Source: an uncultured Lachnospiraceae bacterium
Lineage (GTDB): Bacteria; Bacillota_A; Clostridia; Lachnospirales; Lachnospiraceae
DNA length: 12,992 bases
Reading direction: 5' to 3'
Assembly (NCBI GenBank): GCA_910577835.1
Contig: CAJTOU010000072.1
Span: 1-12,992 of the forward strand
This document shows positions 8,307-12,992 of this stretch, in pieces. How positions within the stretch are numbered: the first letter of the stretch is position 1; each line of letters starts with the position of its first letter. A program made the position numbers and the translations under genes. A model generated the notes under the pieces. It did not search any database, had not been told where the DNA came from, and worked only from the letters and a program-made list of their open reading frames with translations.

Positions 8307-10748
8307 ATGGGTGTATCTTTAAATTTACAACTGTCAAGTGAGCAGCAGTTATTTATAGACAAGGCATTACAGGGACATAATATTCTTGTAGATGCTTGTA
8401 TTGGCAGCGGGAAAACCACAGCGATTCAAAATTTATGTAATAAATTTTCAAATACGAAAAAAATCCTGTATTTGACATATAATAGGCTTCTGAAAGTAGA
8501 TGCAAAGTCCAAAATAAAGAAGAAAAATGTGACAGTAACAAATTATCATGGATTTGCGTATATGAGTTTGAAAAAAATTAATGTATCAGCAGGGATTCCA
8601 GAACTTATACAAACCTTTATTCAAAAGAAACCACCTGTTGGCGAATATGACGTATTAATTATTGATGAGTACCAGGATATCGAACAGGAATTAGCGGAAC
8701 TGTTGCAGTTAATAAAAAATTGTAATCCAAATATGCAGATAATTGCAGTTGGAGATATGGAGCAGAAAATATATGATAAAACAACATTAAATGTAGAATT
8801 ATTTATGAAAGAATTTCTTGAAGAATACCTGACTTTAAGATTTACTCAATGTTTTCGTTTGTCAGATGGACTGGCGTCTATGCTTGGAAGAGTGTGGAAG
8901 AAAGAAATAAAAGGAGTAAACGACAGTTGTAAGGTGGAAGAAATGACAAAAGAAAAAGTTGTATCATTTTTGGCAGAACAGAATCCGGCAGATATTTTGT
9001 GTCTGGGAGCAAGAACAGGAATAATGGCTGATACACTGAATAGCTTAGAGGAAAGATATTCTCATAAATTTAATAAGAAGACAGTATATGCTACGATATT
9101 AGATAATGATTCCATGGGAAAAACACAGCCAAAAGAAGATTCTGCAATTTTTACTACCTATGACAGCAGTAAAGGATTGGAAAGAAAAATCTGCGTTGTG
9201 TTTGATTTTACCGAAAGCTATTGGCAAATAAGGGTATCAAAACCACAGCAATCATATATTATTTTAAGAAATATTTTTTGTGTTGCAGCCAGCAGAGGAA
9301 AAAGCCGTATTATTTTTGTAAAACCGGAAGATACTATGTTGTCTGAAAGAACTCTTTCAACATTTGTAGAAACGAACCAGAAATTTCATAATATAGGTAT
9401 ACGTGAAATGTTTGAGTTTAAGTATAAAGAAGATGTGGAGAAATGTTTTTCGCAGTTAAAAATACACAGGTTGCCACAACCGGACAATTCTCCAATAGAT
9501 ATAAAAAGTACAGATGATTTAATAGATTTATCGCCTTGTATCGGAATATATCAGGAGGCAGTCTTTTTTGGGAACTATCAAATAGATGCGGATATAAAAT
9601 TAAGACTTCTTCTGAATCCTGAATTAGCCAGATTATATACAAAAGAAGTACGAGACAGTTCATTAGATGAAAAAATATTGTTTTTAACTTCACTTGAAAC
9701 CAGACAGAACAGATACATAACACAAGTGATAACTCCATTGGTGAATGAAGAACAAAGTGAATTGATAAAAGCTCGATTAAAAACAAAGTTGAATATAGAC
9801 GAAAATGCACAGGTCGAATGTCAGATTGACTTTTCAAATGAGGAAAACGGAAACATCAGATTTTCAGCTAGGGGATTTGCTGATGTCGTAAAGGATGATG
9901 TCGTATATGAATTAAAATTTGTATCACAATTGACACATGAGCATTTCTTACAATGCGCTGTTTATATGGTGGCAATGAATCTTAAAAAAGGTATTTTGTG
10001 GAATACAAGAGATAATACGTTATATGAGATAGAAATACCTGATAGAAAAGCTTTTATGGATAAAGTAACAAAAGCGGTAACTAAAGGAATGATAGAAAGA
10101 TATTATGAACCGGATAAAAAATCACAGAAGGTGCATAAAAAATTAAAAAAAGTACATAAGGAATCATCGGAGAAAGAAATGAAAGAACATATGATAGATA
10201 AGTTTGCGGTAATTGATACTGAGACAAACTGGAATGATGAAGTAATGTCGATAGGGATTGTAATTGCTGATTCAGAGACTAAGAAAAAAATTGATGAGAT
10301 ATATTATATAATTGACCCTGAATATAAAGTGGGTGGAATGTATTCAGATGAATTGCAGCTTGATAAAGAAAAAGCCCATATTACAAACAGAAAACAGGCT
10401 TTAAAAGAGATTAAAAAGTGGTTGAATACTTATCATGTGCGAAAACTTTTTGCATATAACGCATCTTTTGACAAGAGACATTTGCCGGAATATTCGGAGT
10501 ATAAATGGTATGATATTATGCGTTTGGCTGCATATCGCCAGTATAATTTGGCTATACCAAGTTCTGCGGATTGTTTTAAGACTGGAAGGTTAAAGAGAGG
10601 ATACGGTGTTGAGGATATACTGAAAATGCTCAGTAAAAACAAACGATACAGAGAGACGCATAATGCTGTTTTGGATGCGCAGGATGAGCTGGAGATTATT
10701 CGACTGTTGGGACATGATATAATAGAATATGATATTGCGCTTATTTAG
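8307..10748 (+). CDS. SF1 helicase + PD-(D/E)XK nuclease + DEDDh exonuclease fusion protein
   Basis: An 813-aa three-enzyme protein. Residues 1-370 are a UvrD/Fbh1-like superfamily 1A helicase: Q motif near Q13, Walker A GSGKTT (33-38), VTNYHGFAY (motif Ic), IIDEYQD (D120-D124, Walker B), GDMEQKIY (149-156, motif III), CFR (182-184, motif IV), DSSKGLE (286-292, motif V) and AASRGK (327-332, motif VI). Residues about 450-600 hold a RecB/Cas4-like nuclease: GFAD (D526), ELK (E535, K537) and QCAVY (Q549, Y553). A lysine-rich linker (about 600-633) leads to a DnaQ/RNase T-like 3'-5' exonuclease with the full DEDDh set: D637 and E639 (IDTET), D722 (NASFD), H785 and D790 (HNAVLD). It starts 70 bases after hsdR with AGAGAGG (8291-8297) before the ATG and no terminator between. 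By family it should unwind and degrade DNA. A link to restriction-based defence is inferred from position. I do not know a named system with this architecture. Confidence 0.88.
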   Translation: MGVSLNLQLSSEQQLFIDKALQGHNILVDACIGSGKTTAIQNLCNKFSNTKKILYLTYNRLLKVDAKSKIKKKNVTVTNYHGFAYMSLKKINVSAGIPELIQTFIQKKPPVGEYDVLIIDEYQDIEQELAELLQLIKNCNPNMQIIAVGDMEQKIYDKTTLNVELFMKEFLEEYLTLRFTQCFRLSDGLASMLGRVWKKEIKGVNDSCKVEEMTKEKVVSFLAEQNPADILCLGARTGIMADTLNSLEERYSHKFNKKTVYATILDNDSMGKTQPKEDSAIFTTYDSSKGLERKICVVFDFTESYWQIRVSKPQQSYIILRNIFCVAASRGKSRIIFVKPEDTMLSERTLSTFVETNQKFHNIGIREMFEFKYKEDVEKCFSQLKIHRLPQPDNSPIDIKSTDDLIDLSPCIGIYQEAVFFGNYQIDADIKLRLLLNPELARLYTKEVRDSSLDEKILFLTSLETRQNRYITQVITPLVNEEQSELIKARLKTKLNIDENAQVECQIDFSNEENGNIRFSARGFADVVKDDVVYELKFVSQLTHEHFLQCAVYMVAMNLKKGILWNTRDNTLYEIEIPDRKAFMDKVTKAVTKGMIERYYEPDKKSQKVHKKLKKVHKESSEKEMKEHMIDKFAVIDTETNWNDEVMSIGIVIADSETKKKIDEIYYIIDPEYKVGGMYSDELQLDKEKAHITNRKQALKEIKKWLNTYHVRKLFAYNASFDKRHLPEYSEYKWYDIMRLAAYRQYNLAIPSSADCFKTGRLKRGYGVEDILKMLSKNKRYRETHNAVLDAQDELEIIRLLGHDIIEYDIALI

Positions 10749-10768
10749 GAATAATAGTAGTCAATTTT

Positions 10769-10799
10769 GAACCTCTCACGACTAAAGTCACGAGTGTTC
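10769..10799 (+). repeat. Imperfect hairpin with internal loops, possible IS200/IS605-type end remnant
   Basis: Nested complementary arms GAAC/GTTC, CTC/GAG and GAC/GTC surround a TAAA loop. They are separated by a 2-against-1 bulge (CT/T) and a 2x2 mismatch (AC/AC). No T run follows, so it is not a standard terminator for the helicase gene. Stem-loops with mismatches of this kind, including a GACTAAAGTC-like core, are typical of the subterminal ends of IS200/IS605-family elements, but no transposase gene is in the window. An RNA element is the alternative. Confidence 0.4.
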
Positions 10800-10828
10800 T
10801 TGACATATCTCATATAAAACGTTAATAA
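10800..10828 (+). promoter_or_regulatory. Candidate promoter for the QueG-like gene
   Basis: A perfect TTGACA -35 box (10800-10805) directly abuts the hairpin. At 17 bases is TAATAA (10823-10828), a poor -10 with 3 of 6 matches. The position, about 60 bases before the start at 10887, suits a promoter for that gene. The weak -10 keeps confidence low. Confidence 0.35.
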
Positions 10829-10871
10829 AAGTGATTGAGGTATGATTAATATTCAACAGATTACAATTTTT

Positions 10872-10877
10872 AAGGAG
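10872..10877 (+). promoter_or_regulatory. Ribosome binding site that fixes the QueG-like start
   Basis: AAGGAG lies 9 bases before ATG 10887. The earlier in-frame ATG at 10842 has only GAGG one base upstream, too close to act, so 10887 is preferred. Confidence 0.6.
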
Positions 10878-10886
10878 ATAAATTAT

Positions 10887-11546
10887 ATGCTTGAAGAAAA
10901 CTTGAAACAGATATTTTTAAAATACCCTGATGTTATATATGGATTTACAAGTATTTCATACAGTTTGTATGCAAGCGAGTATAAGTCCGCCTTGGCGCTT
11001 GCAGTTCCCTATGGAGAGCAGCTCACAATTAAAAATTATACAGAAGAAAAGTTTGAAAAGGGAATTCAAGACGCAAAAAAAGCAGTAGAAGAAATTTTGG
11101 CACAAATAGAAGAAGTTCTAAATAAGTATAAAGTAAAATATTATATCCCGCCTGTGGAGCAAAGTAGTGAAGAAGAATTAATTGCTCCGTTTTCATTTAA
11201 ATATGCTGCGGTTCATGCCGGATTGGGCTGGATAGGGAAAAATGATGTTGTTGTTACAGAAAAATATGGACCAAGAGTAAGATTGTCTGCAATCTTAATA
11301 GATAGTCAATTTATAGATGGACAAAGAATAACGGAAAGTAATTGTCCAGATTTATGTAAAAAGTGCGTTGAAGCCTGTCCATATCATGCATTACATAATG
11401 TGAAGTGGAAAATTGACATATTAAGAAATGATATTATTGACTATCAATTATGCAATCAAAAAAGAAGTCAGTATATTGAAAAGCATGGAAGAAAAAATGC
11501 CTGTGGTCTTTGTATGGTTGCCTGTCCGATTGGAATATCCGTTTAG
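10887..11546 (+). CDS. Short QueG-like protein with two 4Fe-4S clusters
   Basis: A 219-aa cytosolic redox protein related to the core of epoxyqueuosine reductase QueG, which performs the last step of queuosine tRNA modification. The AGLGWIGKN segment is the QueG-family signature before the ferredoxin part. The first cluster motif is C153, C157, C160, C164-P; the second uses C189, C206, C209 and C213-P. QueG itself is around 310-390 aa, with a cobalamin-binding N-terminal region and often C-terminal HEAT repeats. Here the N-terminal part is shortened and the protein ends seven residues after the last cysteine (PIGISV and stop). It therefore belongs to the shorter QueG-like group often annotated only as 4Fe-4S double cluster proteins, and true QueG activity should not be assumed. 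It stands alone between the hairpin and the XRE regulator. Confidence 0.8.
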   Translation: MLEENLKQIFLKYPDVIYGFTSISYSLYASEYKSALALAVPYGEQLTIKNYTEEKFEKGIQDAKKAVEEILAQIEEVLNKYKVKYYIPPVEQSSEEELIAPFSFKYAAVHAGLGWIGKNDVVVTEKYGPRVRLSAILIDSQFIDGQRITESNCPDLCKKCVEACPYHALHNVKWKIDILRNDIIDYQLCNQKRSQYIEKHGRKNACGLCMVACPIGISV

Positions 11547-11681
11547 ATGGTTTTCAAACTTTTTATGGGCAGTCTCTTTTTGTATAACAGAACGAAACGT
11601 AAAGAGAAAGAAATATAAGTACGCAACTGACATTTGCTTTTTTGCACTTATCAAATTCTTTTATCTTCTTTTCATATGACT

Positions 11682-11687
11682 TATAAT
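11682..11687 (+). promoter_or_regulatory. -10 box before the XRE regulator gene
   Basis: A consensus TATAAT lies 23 bases before the ATG at 11711, inside the AT-rich 164-base gap after the QueG-like gene. The -35 region 17 bases upstream is only T-rich, not TTGACA-like, so this is a likely but unproven promoter giving a very short leader. Confidence 0.4.
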
Positions 11688-11710
11688 AGCAATAAAGGAA
11701 GGTGATTTTT

Positions 11711-12199
11711 ATGAATATGGATACTATATCAAGATACTTACAATTGCTGCGAAAAAGCCATAATTACACACAAGAGGATTTAGCAAAAAGATTAGATATA
11801 TCAAGACAGGCAGTTTCAAAATGGGAAACAGGAACAGCTATTCCAGATTTAGAGATTTTGCTGAAAATTTCCAAATTATATGATATCACAATAAATGACA
11901 TATTAGAGCCGAACATACAACCACCAAAAATAACTGATTTTGAGCAAATATCTATAATTCCTGAAAAGAAATTACAGGAAATATTAAAACAGTTTGACAC
12001 GAACTCTCTTGTAACAGCCTTAATGGGAGCATCGCCCGAAATAAATAGTTTGTGTGAAAGACTGTTTCCCGATATAGATTTTGAAGTGACAAGAAATAGT
12101 ATTGGCAGGGTTAGAATTGAAAATGTCGAGGATATGCAGAACCAGATTGTTTCCATGATAAATTTGCTTGCTTTATTTGAAAACCATGCAAGCGTGTGA
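11711..12199 (+). CDS. XRE-family helix-turn-helix transcription regulator
   Basis: A 162-aa DNA-binding regulator. Residues 7-62 form a Cro/CI-type helix-turn-helix domain: YTQEDLAKRL, then the recognition helix SRQAVSKWETG (31-41) and PDLEILLKISKLYDITINDIL. The SRQAVSKWE string is typical of Bacillota XRE regulators. Residues 75-162 form a separate domain with helices and the segment DIDFEVTRNSIGRVRIENVED, for which I recognise no family; it could bind a ligand or mediate dimerisation. The ATG at 11711 is preferred over an in-frame GTG at 11702 because the AAGGAAGG Shine-Dalgarno sequence (ending at 11702) would overlap the latter. It might control the neighbouring genes or itself; no operator repeat was seen upstream. 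Confidence 0.85.
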   Translation: MNMDTISRYLQLLRKSHNYTQEDLAKRLDISRQAVSKWETGTAIPDLEILLKISKLYDITINDILEPNIQPPKITDFEQISIIPEKKLQEILKQFDTNSLVTALMGASPEINSLCERLFPDIDFEVTRNSIGRVRIENVEDMQNQIVSMINLLALFENHASV

Positions 12200-12289
12200 T
12201 AGAGCTTGTAAATAAGGAAATTGTTTTGCATAAAGTTAATGACGACAGAATTTTTATCCTCTATCGTTTATTTTTGGTTCTGTTCTGAG

Positions 12290-12412
12290 AGAATTTATCA
12301 TAATTTCAACGAGAAACTGTTTCACAGGCTTGTAGATTACGCAACGGTCTATTCGAATGGAAAGGTGGTATTTACCTTCCGCAACGGCGTGGAAGTCGGG
12401 ACAGGAATTTAA
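12290..12412 (+). pseudogene. C-terminal tail remnant of a large serine recombinase
   Basis: In frame up to TAA 12410-12412, the residues NFNEKLFHRLVDYATVYSNG and KVVFTFRNGVEVG match the final segment of large serine recombinases of Clostridia (pattern FDExLFxxLVDxVTVYS...FTFxNGxE). No catalytic serine domain or zinc-ribbon region is present upstream; the XRE gene ends at 12199. In another frame, 12200-12290 reads ELVNKEIVLHKVNDDRIFIL, which might be more of the same tail, but that is weak. The remnant is visibly richer in GC than its surroundings, which supports transfer from a mobile element. It is a scar, not an active gene. Confidence 0.65.
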
Positions 12413-12588
12413 AGTCGGAAGTGGCCGGGGCATCGGGGTTGCGCCAGATGTCTTTGACCGCTTTTTCTGTGCGTGAAAATAGAGTGTACTGTGTATGGAA
12501 ATTTGTGAAAAATTGAGGTGTAATTTTGATGTTGGGAATAACCAGCAAAATTGAATTTGATAATTTGTAAAGGAGAATGGATTTGAAT
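12413..12588. other. Non-coding stretch after the recombinase scar
   Basis: The first 60 or so bases are GC-rich like the recombinase tail, then composition returns to AT-rich. Only short frames with unconvincing translations are present. I see no RNA gene or clear repeat. A good AAAGGAG near the end (12569-12575) belongs to the decayed gene that follows. Confidence 0.4.
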
Positions 12589-12747
12589 ATGAAATGGAAT
12601 ACAAATCTTTTGAAGTGGACAAGAGAGCCCGAAAATTATACCATAACTGAGGATAGAATAGAAATCATTACATAACCCCATACTGATTTATGGCAAAGAA
12701 CTTATTATCATTTTCGCAATGATTTTTGTGTTGAAAATTCAATATAA
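12589..12747 (+). pseudogene. Truncated DUF1349 (concanavalin-like) gene with in-frame stop
   Basis: The frame reads MKWNTNLLKWTREPENYTIT then EDRIEIIT, a TAA at 12673-12675, then PHTDLWQRTYYHFRND. This is the N-terminal pattern of DUF1349 proteins, which have a concanavalin A-like fold and are usually about 190-200 aa. The TAA stands where a lysine codon (AAA) would fit, a single-base nonsense change. After FRND the similarity stops and the frame ends at 12745-12747, so about three quarters of the gene is gone. TTG at 12583 is a possible alternative start, better spaced from AAAGGAG. Confidence 0.7.
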
Positions 12748-12774
12748 GAAAAAGTGTATAAAACGCTTGAAATA

Positions 12775-12819
12775 AAGGCTTTCGACAGGTTTGATAATTT
12801 GTCGGAAGCCTTCTTTTTT
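12775..12819 (+). terminator. Rho-independent terminator
   Basis: A 13-bp stem, AAGGCTTTCGACA (12775-12787) with TGTCGGAAGCCTT (12800-12812), has one T-G wobble, a 12-base loop and a following CTTTTTT. It is a strong intrinsic terminator, most likely the original one of the decayed DUF1349 gene. Confidence 0.9.
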
Positions 12820-12992
12820 ATGCCATGGAATTGGGGAACGGTTATGAAAATACGGTTTGAACCCCCTTGCAAGACAAAAGAAAGAAGTTTAAAGAGGTTA
12901 TGTTTCCTTACTTAGAAACAGAAACTTGTCAAGTAATCTACTGATAAATCAGTTTTGTTTTTTAGTGAGGATAACCGCAATAGCAAATGTAA
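12820..12992. other. Right-edge stretch with no supported gene
   Basis: After the terminator there is a 31-codon frame from ATG 12819 without a ribosome binding site or recognisable product, then AT-rich DNA to the end of the window. I see no feature I can support. Confidence 0.4.

Noticed and set aside
9418..9837. 139-codon antisense frame inside the helicase-nuclease gene
   Set aside because: It lies opposite a well-supported coding frame, and its Leu/Ser-rich translation has no recognisable motif.
11428..11679. 83-codon + strand frame overlapping the QueG-like gene end
   Set aside because: It reads out of frame through the conserved cysteine motifs and has no ribosome binding site or recognisable product.
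11764..12231. 155-codon antisense frame over the XRE gene
   Set aside because: The + strand encodes a clear helix-turn-helix protein with a good ribosome binding site; the antisense translation shows no motif.
12254..12622. 122-codon antisense frame over the recombinase tail
   Set aside because: The + strand carries recognisable recombinase and DUF1349 similarity; the antisense frame spans unrelated pieces and shows no motif.
1..12992. CRISPR array, tRNA or rRNA genes
   Set aside because: No regularly spaced short repeats and no recognisable tRNA or rRNA sequences were seen on either strand.

Overview
The window is AT-rich DNA with strong GGAGG-type ribosome binding sites and compact + strand genes. 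Its gene content (type I restriction genes, a QueG-like iron-sulfur protein, an XRE regulator, decayed flavoprotein and DUF1349 genes, a large serine recombinase tail) points to a low-GC member of the Bacillota, most likely a gut-type Clostridia/Lachnospiraceae genome. This placement is inferred from style and family content, not from a marker gene.

Left edge (1-1138): the last codons of a gene that resembles a GrpB-family C-terminus, then a class I SAM-dependent methyltransferase (TTG start at 190), then a decayed NADPH-dependent FMN reductase/iron-sulfur flavoprotein gene with a lost start codon, frameshifts and a missing 3' part.

Centre (1139-10748): a complete type I restriction-modification operon in the order hsdM-hsdS-hsdR. 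hsdM and hsdS share one base, and the hsdR ribosome binding site overlaps the hsdS stop. HsdM is unusually long (905 aa). HsdS has two target-recognition halves bounded by near-identical DNA repeats, a layout that permits exchange of recognition domains. Seventy bases after hsdR, with no terminator between, lies an 813-aa protein that joins three enzyme modules, each with its catalytic residues visible: an SF1A (UvrD/Fbh1-like) helicase, a RecB/Cas4-like PD-(D/E)XK nuclease and a DEDDh (DnaQ/RNase T-like) 3'-5' exonuclease. This is the most interesting gene here. Its position suggests it works with, or beside, the restriction system in DNA defence or in processing cleaved DNA. That role is inference.

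Right edge (10749-12992): a hairpin with internal loops next to a perfect TTGACA box, a short QueG-like double 4Fe-4S protein, an XRE-type transcription regulator, the orphan C-terminal tail of a large serine recombinase in a GC-richer patch, a DUF1349 pseudogene with an in-frame stop, and a strong rho-independent terminator. The decayed genes on both sides and the recombinase scar fit an accessory, defence-island type locus with a history of insertion and loss.
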